A stretch of DNA of 64,000 bases from contig JAPVLO010000519.1 in NCBI GenBank assembly GCA_027257055.1, positions 806,001 to 870,000 on the forward strand, in the 5' to 3' direction. The position numbers were made by a program, and so were the translations under genes. This document shows positions 1 to 10,795 of this stretch, one piece after another. Origin of the DNA: Cephalopachus bancanus. Taxonomy: Eukaryota; Chordata; Mammalia; Primates; Tarsiidae. The notes beneath the pieces are model-generated. The model made no database searches and was not told the DNA's origin. It worked only from the letters and a program-made list of their open reading frames with translations. Position 1 is the first letter of the stretch. Each line of letters opens with the position of its first letter.

Positions 1-196
1 AATAAATCAAAAAATTAGCCAGGTGTGGTAGCGCGCACCGTTGTTCCAGCTACTTGGAAGGCTGAGGTGGAAGGATCGCCGGAGCTCAGCAAGTCGAGGC
101 TGCGGTGGCCAGGAGCGGCCACTGCACTCTAGTCTGAGCGACTGAGTGAGACTCCAACTCAAAAAAAAAGAAATAAAAATAAATAAATAAATAGAT
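1..196 (+). mobile_element. Alu SINE, right part, cut by window edge
   Basis: The sequence opens inside an Alu: AATAAATCAAAAAATTAGCC is the middle A-rich linker, followed by a right arm ending in GAGACTCCAACTC and an A-rich tail with AAATA units. The linker and CCAACTC ending match the younger dimeric Alus elsewhere in the window, so it belongs to the same lineage-specific group. The left arm lies outside the window. Alus are 7SL-derived, transcribed by RNA polymerase III and moved by L1 enzymes. Confidence 0.9.
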
Positions 197-235
197 AAAT
201 GTATTGCCTTATTTTTACAGTACAGTACTTTCTAA

Positions 236-412
236 GATGATAATCCTGAAATTCACCTATATCAAAATTACCTGGAGTCTTTTTTACAGCATAGGCCTCT
301 GGGGCCCACCTCCAGAACTTCTGATTCAGAAAGTCTGAGGTGAGGTCTGAGAATCTGCGTTTCTTCAAGCAGCTGCTGCAGGTTCAGAGACCACACTTTG
401 AGAACCACTGTT
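236..412 (+). mobile_element. MER5A-like hAT-Charlie DNA transposon remnant
   Basis: The segment reads TTACCTGGAG, then GGGGCCCACCTCCAGAACTT, CTGATTCAGAAAGTCTGAGG and TGAGAATCTGCGTTTC, and ends CACACTTTGAGAACCACTG. This order and the terminal motif are typical of the non-autonomous MER5A family. It codes for nothing. The 5' boundary is approximate. Confidence 0.8.
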
Positions 413-777
413 CTAGGGCACTCAGAGCAGGTCTCAATGTACCTCTTTTGTGAATTGGAAAAAAATCAAATGATACATTGAACAATTTGAACTGATGATA
501 TATAATCAGAAAGAATCTTTTTACTGCTGATTAAAAAAATCTAAGTAGATGTGGACTTAGAAAATACTCTCGCTTAAACAATTTGTCAGTTATTAAGGCT
601 TTAAAGTTCATGCTTTGGCATTGCTAAGATAATTTCCTAAATAAAAAAAAAATTTAAATGGGCTCAGTCATCCATTCCAGGTAAAAACACAAATAACAAG
701 AGCTTTGATGGCTTTATAAAAAACAGGATATAGTAGCTGAAGAAACTTTTCAGTTTTGAGATAGTGTAGACTTGGTG
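413..777. other. unassigned AT-rich sequence
   Basis: No repeat family, RNA gene or coding signal recognised. Contains short A-runs near 525-540 and 640-655. Confidence 0.6.
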
Positions 778-1345
778 ATTTTCTTTTTCTTTTTTTTCCT
801 TTTTATTATTATTTTTTATTATGAAGATGTGGGGTACAATTCAGGGTTAGGTATACAAACATTGATTATGCAGGTACCCTTGTTGATGAGTTATGCCCCC
901 TCTCACCTAGCAGTTCCCCTCAACTGCCAATCCCACTCCCCAACCCCTGACATTTCCCATTACTGCCAAACACTTTCTTAAAGTATTAAAATTGTTCAAG
1001 GTCCACTTATGAGTGAGAACATATGGTACTCTGTTCTTTGTTTCTGGATAAAACAAACAATAAGAGATACTGGCGAGGCTGTGGAAATAAAGGAACCCTT
1101 CTACACTGCTGGTGGGAATGCAAACTAACTAGTGCAACCACTTTGGAAGACAGTATGGTGACTTCTGAAAGAACTAGAAATTGACTTTCCATATGACCCA
1201 GCAATTCCCATATTGGGAATATACCCGGAGGAACTCAAATCATTCTACAAAAAAGATACCTGCATACGTATGTTTGTTGCAGCTCTATTCACAATAGCAA
1301 AAACATGGAACCAACCATGTTGCCCATCTAACCTGGGCTGGATTT
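778..1345 (-). mobile_element. 5'-inverted (twin-primed) young L1 fragment
   Basis: From 778 to about 1045 the strand shows a poly-T-rich start and then the reverse complement of the lineage L1 3' end (TGTGGGGTACAATTCAGGG near 829-847, TGAGTGAGAACATATGG near 1010-1026). From about 1046 the sequence switches to sense-strand L1 ORF2 C-terminal sequence (CACTGCTGGTGGGAATGC, GGAATATACCCGGAGGAACT). Two pieces of one L1 head to head in this order are the signature of twin priming. About 100 nt between the pieces is missing compared with the L1 at 4150-9545. Confidence 0.85.
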
Positions 1346-2035
1346 TCTTTTTCTTGCTTCTATCTTATGGAAAGAATGAGGGAAAAAAATCTCTGAAAGA
1401 AAAGAATTGAAATCTGTGAGAGATGGCTTCGGAATCACTCTATCAACAAAGGCAGTTACATAAATAATTTCTGAATCTAGAAATATGTATGCTGAGAGAA
1501 ACTTAAGGCCTTTTGTGGCCAAACCGGTATAAAATGTTAGAATGATGTATTCACTCTAGTCATTGTTTTGCTATATGATAATAATCTAGGGCAATTAGAA
1601 AATAAATTTCTACCCAAACGCTAGAGATGAAACCAGGGTTAGATAAAACTATGATTGATAATGCTTAAGAGAGAGAGAGCAAAAAGAGCCTGATTTGACC
1701 TAGAGTTAGTTAAAATTCCTCTGAAGTCCAGGGAAAAAATAGGGTTTTATCTTCCATATATTCCCCAAATTTTAGGGAATAAAATAAATATAAAATACTA
1801 AAAATGATAAGTTAAGCACTGGAAATTTAAATTTATGGAAGTAAAACAAAATAATTTAGAAATAAAAATCTTCAGAAATTTCCATGTGAAAAAAGTTGCA
1901 AAAAAAATAAGAAGCAAGGAAAAAAACTAAGGAATGCAGTTTCATTGTCCATCCTCAAAAAGCAAACACATTTTAGATTAATTTTTATTTTCTGGGAGAC
2001 TATACTTTATGTCACATTACACATATACTACTTTA
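1346..2035. other. unassigned AT-rich sequence
   Basis: Low-complexity, A-rich DNA without a recognised repeat or coding pattern. Short reading frames here have no domain signal. Confidence 0.55.
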
Positions 2036-2130
2036 ACAGATATTAGACCTTTATTATGTGTCAGGTATTGTACTAGGTGCTTTACCTGTAATATCTTATT
2101 AAATAATAGAAACAATTTTATATTTATCAG
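2036..2130 (-). repeat. MIR SINE, first part
   Basis: TTATTATGTGTCAGGTATTG, then TAGGTGCTTTACCTGTAATA, is the reverse complement of the MIR 3' half. The rest of a MIR appears at about 2572-2660, so the element may be split by the LTR-like segment between them. Confidence 0.6.
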
Positions 2131-2159
2131 GGAAAGTAACATAGGCCACTGTAATAATA

Positions 2160-2560
2160 CCACAATCTTCTTGGTATAATACAGTATTTTTTTCAAGCAT
2201 ATCTCTGTCTGTTCAGATATTGGTGAGTGCCTTTTCTTAGCATTCTCCTCCAGCAGGGATACAGGCTTTATTTAGTAGTAATTCTTGATCATATATGGCT
2301 TTCTCAGAATTCTGTGCTAGATCTTCTGCCTTCTGCTATCCAAGAAGCCAAAAAAAAGACCATGGAGGATCACACGTGTTTTTCTTATGGCCGGGCCTAG
2401 ATGTGTTATACATCATTTCTGCCCATATTGCACTAGCCAGAAACCTATTAAATGCCACAACCTAATTTCACTACATTACTGGGGAATGTAGTCTTCCTCT
2501 ATGGTCATGTAGATAAAAAACTGAATTGGTTCACATTATAGCCAGTATCTGCCACAATAT
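2160..2560 (-). repeat. LTR-like mammalian repeat, probably MaLR/MLT1-type
   Basis: CATCATTTCTGCCCATATTG, GGGGAATGTAGTC and the ending AGTATCTGCCACAATA resemble a common old mammalian repeat whose other end I see in sense at 35770-36065. The class (MaLR LTR) is inferred from that relative's terminal CACTGAGATTTGGGGG block. Boundaries are approximate. Confidence 0.4.
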
Positions 2561-2571
2561 AAGAAATAAAT

Positions 2572-2660
2572 TTTATAGATAATTAAACTGAGACTTAATA
2601 AATTTCAAGAAGTTGGAAGTAGGAGTTGAATCCCAGATTTGAACTCAAATGCGTATGATT
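2572..2660 (-). repeat. MIR SINE, second part
   Basis: ATTAAACTGAGACTTAATAA followed by TTGAATCCCAGATTTGAAC matches the reverse complement of the MIR core and tRNA-derived 5' part. It probably continues the MIR piece at 2036-2130. Confidence 0.5.
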
Positions 2661-3725
2661 CAGAAAAGTACATGTTTTCTAACAGTGCCTTTTAAGCCAA
2701 CAACTGAAAAATATTCTTGCAATGTTCTAGGTCTTCCTGTCAGTATATACAGGAGAAGAGGATGGGATATGACACATGATGATGACAATAAGAAACAATT
2801 ATTGATTTCGGATTTTTTGAAGTTTTTGTTACTTTCTTGAATTGTGTAAAGAAAAGTCTTAGTTAATGAAGGCATGAGAAAGTTAGATTCATTGGAGTCT
2901 GTCTTCAATATTTATTGCTGCTTTAATCCACCTAGAAAACTGGCTACTGTCTGGAATAATAATTAGGAGATGTGTCTCTGGATGGCTTATAGTACTTGGT
3001 ATCTTCCCTCCAACAGTTGTTTGACAGTGTTTTTTATTGCTTTTCATTCTTCCTCTTTGTTACTGCTCTGCCACTGGATGAATCTACAGCAATACTTAAG
3101 CAAATGCCAAAGCATCTCTGCTGGATGCAAATCAAAGTTGCCAAAGGCAACCAAAGTACCACAGGTAGTTATACACCTTAATGTCTACTATTCAGTGCCA
3201 TGCCGTATGTTTTTCCAGAAGCAGGTATTTGTCCTCAGTTCTTTTTGACTGGGCTGATATCATTTGGATAGAGAGTTTAGGAATTGCCATGTTATGAGAG
3301 CTAAAAGAAAATTTGTATCTCATTCAAAGCAGGAAGGAGCCAGTATTTGTCTGCCTTTATGAACCCTTTTCTTCAGTCTTTTTCAACTTTGTTTTCTTCA
3401 GCCGAATCCTATCATTTCACTTTCTGCTGCTGTTATTCTTACCAAATTGGTTTTTAATTAGCCACTAATACCTTAGTGTAAATTAATTTAGTGATTATAT
3501 ACCTCCTTAAAGCATCTGTATTTTAAAAGTTATTCAGTCTTATTTCTTACAGGTCTATGAGTTAGCAGTCTGGGAAATAGTTTATATATATGCTAAGGTT
3601 GAAAACATAAATAAATATATTGTAGATAATAAAAGCCAGGTTTTTCATTCTCAGTAAAAGAATTTACAAATAAGCAAAATGGTAATGCTAAAATGAGCTC
3701 TGTGTTCCTAGATTGAAGTCAAAGG
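2661..3725. other. unassigned sequence
   Basis: No recognised repeat. Two overlapping short frames near 2970-3248 carry no domain or codon-bias signal and I do not call them. Confidence 0.55.
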
Positions 3726-3727
3726 AT

Positions 3728-3777
<50 letters not shown>

Positions 3778-3778
3778 A
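3726..3778. repeat. (GATA)n microsatellite
   Basis: About twelve nearly perfect tandem copies of GATA, interrupted only at the ends. Such tracts are prone to length change. Confidence 0.95.
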
Positions 3779-4149
3779 AGTAAATATATAAATGTGTTAT
3801 ACATGGGTTAATATATATACATTTCCTAGCTGTATCCACTAAGATAGCCTAGAAAAAAGGGTACTCCAATATCAATACGTATATTGAGTACACAGATCAT
3901 GGTTTCTAAACACTACTCTCTGATAAAAGGAACTAGATATCCCTGGAAAAACAATTCCAAAGTGAGTTAGGAAAACACAGGATAACTCTAGTTCAGGAAG
4001 TAAGAAGCCAGATGGTGGTATATCTGAAGGACTCATTAGTTAACCCAAAAGCCCAATGGCCAAAAATAGATAACTGAAAACAAATAAATAACAATAGTAT
4101 ATTATATATCTCAAAGCCCAAAATAAATGTCTTTGAGTTCATAGGGATA
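3779..4149. other. unassigned sequence upstream of L1
   Basis: AT-rich DNA without recognised features. Confidence 0.5.
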
Positions 4150-4888
4150 TAAATAACTGATTGGTGGATTTCTGGCAATATGGTGATGGAACAGGTCAGA
4201 CTGTGAAAGTCTCTGCAAAATCAAGGGTCCATAAAGACTCTCTGGCAAGGGGGTATGTACTGGTGCGTAAGTGAAAGTCTTTCTGAGGGTTTCATGCACC
4301 TGGGGCTCTCCTCCAGAGGTGCATACAAACCCCCACCAGCCTGAGATTGGAGCCCCGAGCATGCAGAATTTTCTGCTGTTCTTGGGGCTTTCCTGAGAAG
4401 AGACTGTGGAAAGCAGTTGATCCTCACCACCTGGTGCCCAGCCCGCACCATCACCTATGACAGCAGAGCAGCACAACCCTCAGGATCCACGAAGTGGGCA
4501 GGGGCAAGCTGGAAAGGAGCCCCACCACTGGTGAGGAAACATCCACCGGTGCCATTTTCTCTGTCCCAGGACCAAGCAGAGACCTGAATTGCCCCACCAA
4601 CTCCACCCAGCCTACAACCTGGGATGTAGAGGTTATCTCTCCTCATCAAACTTGGAGAGACACATGCCCCTCCCCCATGCTGGAACAGGCACAGACATGT
4701 CAGACCTGAATGGGAGACTTCACAGCAGCAGCAGCAAGATGGGTGAGTCCATATCTGATCCACCCTCCTCCCACCGTAGTCCATGGGGTATCTGACACAT
4801 GCTGTGAGCAACCCTATCAACCTGCACTGGGAGCAGAGGGGAGGGGCTGGAGACCAGAGCAGGAAGCAAGTTGGAGTTACAGGAATGA
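4150..4888 (+). promoter_or_regulatory. L1 5' region (putative internal promoter)
   Basis: This part is markedly richer in G and C than its surroundings. It opens with TCTGGCAATATGGTGATGG, comparable to the AAGATGGCGGC-type start of mammalian L1s, and includes a CAGCAGCAGCAAGATGGG segment near 4726-4743. Promoter function is inferred from its position in the L1 and not shown. Confidence 0.55.
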
Positions 4889-5272
4889 CCTCAGAGTAAG
4901 TTTTGCTTTTGTTATTTGTTTGTTTTGTTTGTTTGTTTGTTATTTTAGTTTTTCTTTCCTCTTCTCTCTTTCTGTTTCTGATTACGTTTGTGTATTTGCT
5001 TTGCTTCTGTTTTTTTAATGCTGTTGTTTTAGGCTTCCTCTTTGTTTATGGGTATTTTTGAGGGAGAGTACATCAATAGGGGGGTTTTGTTGGTTTGTGA
5101 TTTTGTATGATTGGATTTTTTAATCTTTTCTGTCTTTGTTTGTATCTCTTTTCATTTGTTAGTTGATGTGCCTGTTTTCACTCTTCTCTCTCCACCTTCC
5201 TCTTGTCCTCCTCTTTTCTTTTTCTATTTTTTCTTTTCTTTTTTTACTTCATTTTCCTTTCAGGGGTCAAAC
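4889..5272 (+). other. T-rich, intron-like block inside the L1
   Basis: About 380 nt dominated by T, with (TTTG)n near 4916-4945 and pyrimidine runs near 5180-5262. The left border reads CAGAGTAAGTTTT, which resembles a 5' splice site. The right border is a long pyrimidine tract ending TTTCCTTTCAG before GGGTC, which resembles a 3' splice site. It sits where ORF1 would be expected. It could be a normal part of this L1 family, a degenerated insertion, or a retained intron. Confidence 0.5.
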
Positions 5273-5308
5273 CTATACCCCCACTGCAAACAAACTATAA
5301 GAACATCA

Positions 5309-8300
5309 TGACAGGGATAAACTCACATCTCAATAATTATCCTGAATGTGAATGGACTAAATGCACCACTGAAAAGACATGTAATGGCAAATGGATAAAA
5401 TATCATGAGGCAACAATATATTGTCTCCAACAGACTCATCTCATCAGAAAGGACACTCACAAACTCAAAGTAAGAATGGGAAACAAAATATCAGGCAAAC
5501 AGAACACAAAAGAAAGCAGGAATCATGATCTTAATATCAGACAAAATACCCTTAAAGCTATCTTTTAATACCCTTTTTAAAAAATTAAAAAAGACATTGA
5601 AGGTCACTACATAGTGATAAAAGGTTCAATCCATCAGCAAGAAATATCCATCCTAAACATATATGCACCCAACATATGAGCACCAACGTTTATAATGCAG
5701 CTTCTAGGTAAACTTTAAAAGGACATTAACTCTAACACTATCATAACTGGGACTTAAATACACCACTCACAACCCTAGACAGATGATCAAGACAAAAAAA
5801 TCAATAAGGCGATTGGGAGCTCAATATGATGCTTGACTAAATGGACATAATTGATATATAGAGAACACTCCACCCAACAACCATGGAATATACATTTTGT
5901 TCATCACGACATGGAACATACTCTAAGATTGACCACATTCTTGGCCATAAATCAAGCATAAACAAATTTCACAAGATTGAAGTAATGCCATTCACCTTCT
6001 CAGACCACAGTGGAATAAAGATAAAGATCAACACCAACAAATATCCTCCCAAATCCAAAAAGATGTGGACACCAAATAGCATGATACTAAGCAACACCTG
6101 GGTCAACATGGAAATCAAAACAGGGATTAAAGATATCTGGAAATAAATGATAATGAAGAAACATCTTACCAAAACCTCTGAGATGCCATGAAAGCAATCC
6201 TAAGAGGGAAATTCACATCTCTGAAAAACACACATAAGAAAATGGAAAGATCACAAGTTAACAGCTTAACAGATCACCTAAAAAACTAGAAAAAAAAGAC
6301 CACCAAAACCCTAATGAGCAGAAGAATCCAGATCAGCAAAATAAATGCCCAAATTCAGGATATAGAAGCCAAAAATATAATACAAAAATGCAACAAAACA
6401 AAAAGCTGGTACTTTGAAAGGATAAACAAAATTGATGGATCCCCTAGCTAGATTGACCAAGAAAAAGAGAGAAAAAGCCCAAATAAATACAATCAGAAAT
6501 GTAAATGATCAAGTCACAACTGACACCAAAGAAATGCAAAAGATTATCAGAGACTACTATGTACAATTGTATGGAAACAAACTTGAAAACCTAAAGGAAA
6601 TGGAGGACTTTCTGACGTCACACAACCTCCCCGGGTTGAAACAAGATGAAATCAAGACCCCCAAGTGGACCAATAACCAACCAGGAATTGACTGTGTCAT
6701 AAGAAAACTACTTACAAAAAAAAAAAAAAAGCCCTGGACCAGATGGCTTTCTAGCAGAATTCTACAAAACATACAGGAAGGAACTGATACCAATCCTATT
6801 GAAAGTATTCTAGTCAATTGAGACAGATGGAACTCTCCTTAAATGATTTAGTGAAGCTAGCATCACACTGATACTCAAACTGGGTAAAGATCCAACAAAG
6901 AAAGACAACTACAGGCCAATATCCTTAATGAACACAGATGCTAAAAGTCTCAACAAGATCCTACCAAACTGGATCCAACAAAACATCTCAAAAATCGTCC
7001 ATCATGACCACGTAGCTTCATTCCTGGAATGCAGGGATGGTACAACATTTGCAAAAGCATAAACATTATTAAGTATATCTACAGATGTAAAAACAAAAGC
7101 CACATGATTATATCATTAAATACAGAAAAAGCTTTTGATAAAATCCAGCATTCATTCTTAAGAAAAGCTCTCGAACATCTAGACATAGAAGGAACATACC
7201 TCAAAATGGTAAGACCCATCTACGAGAAATCCACAGCTGGTATACTGTTAACCAGACAGAAATTGGAACGATTTCCCCTGAAAACTGGAAAAAGGGTGAG
7301 AGTGGATGTCCACTCTCACCCTTCCTGTTCTACATAGTTTTGGAAGTCCTAGTTAGAGGAATCAGACAAGAGAAGGATATCAGCGGTATCCAAATAGGAA
7401 AAAGAAAGTCAAGTTATCCCTCTTTGCAGAGACATGATTGTATACCTCGAAAACCTAAAAGAATCTGTCAAAAACCCCCTTGCACTAATAAAGGACCTTG
7501 ACAAAGTTTCATAGTATAAAATAAATGTGCAAAACAGTTGCATTTCTATACACCAACAATAAACAGACAGAAACCCAAATAAAAAGCACAATCCCACTCA
7601 CAATAGCCACAAAGTAATGAAATACCTTGGCATCTTCCAAACCAGAGACGTGAAAGACCTTTATGATGAAAACTATAAAACACTGCTCAAAGAAATCAAA
7701 GATGACACAAATGAATGGAAAAATATTCCATGCTCACAGATTGAAAGAATCAACATTGTTAAGATGTCCATCCTACCTAAGGAAACCTACAGATTTAATG
7801 CAATATCCATTAGATTACCAGCAGCATTCTTCTCAGACCTGGAAACATTACAAGAATTCATATGGAAACATAAGTGACCATGAATAGCCATAACAATCCT
7901 CAGCAAAAAAAAAAAAAAAAGTGGGAGGTATCACACTCCCAGACTTTAAGCTTTATTAGAAAGATACAATAAGGTCCCACTTGTCTATCTTATCTCTTAT
8001 GGCCCGTGCATTTCAGGTATTGCTCAGGAATTGGATGCCAGTTCCAATTTCCATAAGGGTGTGTCCTGCATTTTCTAAGATACTTATGGTTTGAGGTTTT
8101 ACATTTAGGTCTCTGATCCATTTAGAGTTAATTTTTGTGTATGGGATTAGATAGGGATCTTGTTTGAGTCTTCTACATGTGGTCAGCCAGTTTTCCCAGC
8201 ACCATTTACTGAATAGCTTCTCCTCTCCCTAGTGGTAGGTGGTGGAGGAGAAAAGGACTGACAGTGGTGGGAAACTATGGGGGGGGGTAGGGAGGGGAAG

Positions 8301-9540
8301 GGAGATGGGACTAACGGTAGTGAATATCTGTCTGGGGACAGGGAGACACCCCTTACCAACAAGGGTGCCTTAATGATGCATATTTGTAAACCTAACCCTT
8401 AACTGTACCCCACAATTTTAAAATGAAATATTTTTAAAAAAGAGAAAGCTATAATAATTAAAACAGCCTGGTATTGGAACAAGAACAGGCATATAGACCA
8501 ACGGAACAGGATAAAGATTCCAGAAGCAAAACCCCAATTTCTCAATCAACTCATCTTCAACAATACCTCTACCACCAAGCATGCGGAGAGGAAAATCTGC
8601 TCAGAAAATGGTGCTGTGAAAACTGGCTGACCACATGCAGAAGATTAAAACAAGACCCCTACCTATCACCATACACAAAATGAACTCTAAATGGATCAAA
8701 GATGTAAATGTAAACTTCAAACCATAAGAACCTTAGAAAATGCAGGAGACAGCCTGATGGAAATTGAAACTGGCAACCAATTCCTGATCAAAACCTCAAG
8801 TGCCCATGTCATAAGTGATAAGATAGATTAGTGGGACCTCATCAACCTGATAAGCTTCTTCAAAGCTAAGGAAACCATCAAGAGAGCAGGGAGACATCCC
8901 ACAGACTGGGAAAAAAATATTTGCCAACTCTATGTCTGACAAACACCTAACATCTAGGATCTACAAGAAACTCAAATGTGCCGAAAAGAAAAAAACAAGC
9001 AACCCCATTGCAAAGTGGGCAAAAGATATGAATAGACACTTCTCAAAAGAAGACATGGGAGTAGATACATGAAAAAATACTGAGTGTCTCTAGTCATCAA
9101 AGAAATTCAAATTAAAACTACACTGAGATACCACCTAACTCCAGTCAAGATGGCCATCATCACTAACTCAAAAAACAACAGATGCTGGAGAGGATTCTGG
9201 CAAAAGGGAACACTTCTACAATGTTGGTGGGAGTGTAAACTAACATAACTCCTGCTGAAAACAATTTGATGATTCCTAAAAGATCTAAATATCGACCTTC
9301 CATACGACCCTGTAATTCCTCTACTTGGAATATACCTGGAGGAACGCAAATCACTCTATGAAAAAGATACCTGCACACGTATGTTTATTGCAGCATTGTT
9401 CACAACAGCAAATGCGTGGAACCAACCATGCTGCCCATCGAAAGAGGACTGGATAAAAAAATGTGGTACATATACATGATGGAATATTATGCAGTCATAG
9501 AGAAGGACAAAATTATGAACTTCACGGTAGCTTAGATGGT
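5309..9540 (+). pseudogene. L1 ORF2 (endonuclease/reverse transcriptase) relic
   Basis: Translated pieces follow L1 ORF2 in order: an endonuclease start with KWIKYHEATIYCLQQTHLIR (5392-5451), the SDHSGIKIKIN endonuclease segment (about 6000-6033), [14 protein letters not shown] (7110-7160) of the reverse transcriptase, the MKYLGI segment at 7617 and the C-terminal GIYLEE-type region near 9330. Without the 470-bp insertion at 7973-8442 the span is about 3.76 kb, close to a full ORF2. Near 7421-7434 a one-base deletion shifts the frame inside the expected FADD catalytic motif, and stops occur throughout. No activity is possible. Confidence 0.85.
7973..8442 (+). mobile_element. 5'-inverted young L1 inserted in the L1
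   Basis: 7973-8220 is antisense L1 ORF2 (TTCCCAGCACCATTTACTGA). About 8221-8442 is the sense 3' end, including a G-run, CAACAAGGGTGCCTTAATGA, CTGTACCCCACAATTTT and an A-rich tail. The flanks carry diverged direct repeats AGAAAGATACAATAA (7958-7972) and AGAAAGCTATAATAA (8443-8457), which I read as the target-site duplication. Host ORF2 sequence resumes immediately after. Confidence 0.85.
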
Positions 9541-9545
9541 CTATG

Positions 9546-9640
9546 CATGTGATAAAATTTCATAGAAGCGCACACACACACATACATACACACACATTAA
9601 TACACAAAAGACTGCATGTCAAAACTATTAGTTAAATCCA
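9546..9640 (+). mobile_element. old L1M 3' end, first piece
   Basis: GTGATAAAATTTCATAGAA followed by a CA-rich tract (9569-9597) and GACTGCATGTCAAAACT is the typical 3' UTR of old mammalian L1M families. It resumes at 9836 after an Alu-derived insert. Confidence 0.65.
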
Positions 9641-9835
9641 TGGCTCCATGGCACCAAGTGCAGTGTCATATGCCTGTAGTCCCACCTACTCAAGAGACTG
9701 AGGCTGGAGAACCACTTGAACTATGGAGTTTGGGGCTGTAGTGTGCAGTGCACCTGTGAATAACCTCTGCATTACATTCTGGACAACATAGTGAGACCAT
9801 GTCTCTCAAATAACAGCAACAAGAAAACAACTAGT
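9641..9835 (+). mobile_element. old Alu/FRAM right-arm-like SINE
   Basis: GTCATATGCCTGTAGTCCCA, then TCAAGAGACTGAGGCTGGAG and ACATAGTGAGACCATGTCTC, form one diverged Alu right-arm unit with an AC/AAC-rich tail. It interrupts the L1M 3' end. Confidence 0.75.
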
Positions 9836-10030
9836 AAAATTGAAATTAGGTAAAGTTACTAACTATAGTGATGCACAAAATTATCAATTTTTTTGGTTTT
9901 GATAATGGATGTTTATGTAAGATGTTATCTTTGTGGGAAATTTTGGGAAGGGTATATGGAAACTCGCTGTACTATTTTTGCAGCATCTTATGATTCTAAG
10001 ATGATTTCAAAATAAAAATGCTTTTCTTAG
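9836..10030 (+). mobile_element. old L1M 3' end, second piece
   Basis: TGGTTTTGATAATGGATG, then GTAAGATGTTATCTTTGTGG, CTGTACTATTTTTGCAGCAT and TTTCAAAATAAAAATG form the canonical end of L1M 3' UTRs and continue the piece before the Alu insert. Confidence 0.7.
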
Positions 10031-10059
10031 AATTAATTGAACAAATAAGTAAGTAGGGG

Positions 10060-10795
10060 AGAAGGAATGTATCCCTTACAGAAGTAATAAATGTATAAGG
10101 AATGAGGAAAATATAAATTTACCATTAGAATCCTCTAGTAATAATTGCTATAGTCAAAATACACTGGTGAATGCTAAAATTAGTAGAAAATATTTATGGT
10201 GAAACAGAATATCCATGCAGCCTCAGTATAATTTCTCCTAAATATATATTAATTGCAAAGAAAAAAATAGCAAATTTACAAGGGAGAATCCTGGCAGACA
10301 CCATCTTAAACAAGCGATCAAGATTAACATTATGTAATTTTTAATATGATGCATCGTGAAAGGTACAGCATCTTTATGGTATACTTTTCAATATTTGTAG
10401 CCTAGTCTGACCATGAAAAAACTTTAGATGAAGCTACATTGAGGGTTTGTCTGGTCAGTATTCTGCAAAAGTGTCAAGGTCATAAAAGACCAAGAAACTC
10501 ACAGATTGTAAGAGGCTAAGGAGACATGAAGACTAAATGCAATGTGGTACACTGACTTGGATCCTAGTACAGTAAAAGGACATTAGTGGAAAAAATGGTA
10601 AAAATTGAATAAAGTCTGTAGTCAATAGTATTTTACTACTGTCAATTTCTAAGTTTTGAGAAATATACCATGGTTATGCAAGATGATAATAGTAGGGGAA
10701 GCTTGGTGAAAGGTGTATGGGAATTCTCTCTACTATTTTTGCAACTTTTCTATAATTGATACTGAACAATATTCATATATAAAGATGAATTGTGC
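10060..10795 (+). mobile_element. old L1M 3' UTR (L1MC/L1ME-type)
   Basis: TTTAATATGATGCATCGTGA, GTAGCCTAGTCTGACCATGA, AAAAGTGTCAAGGTCATAAA, GGAGACATGAAGACTAAATG and TTTTTGCAACTTTTCTATAA occur in the order found in old L1M 3' UTRs. The subfamily is uncertain. Confidence 0.6.

Larger units (their letters stand above)
4150..9545 (+). mobile_element. L1 LINE with 5' region and ORF2, no recognisable ORF1
   Basis: L1s are autonomous retrotransposons with an internal promoter, an RNA-binding ORF1 and an endonuclease/reverse-transcriptase ORF2. This copy begins with a GC-richer 5' region (4150-4888), continues into a T-rich block (4889-5272), then an ORF2 recognisable from about 5309 to 9540. Nothing resembling ORF1 lies between the 5' region and ORF2. 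The 3' UTR and poly(A) are absent: the sequence passes from the ORF2 end into an older L1M 3' end near 9545. A younger L1 (7973-8442) is inserted in it. Many stops and frameshifts make it dead. Confidence 0.85.

Noticed and set aside
3726..3778. Regularly spaced short repeats as a CRISPR array
   Set aside because: It is a plain GATA microsatellite; no spacers, and the genome is mammalian.
4111..4820. Two 121-codon minus-strand frames
   Set aside because: They are antisense to the GC-richer L1 5' region, where chance open frames are expected.
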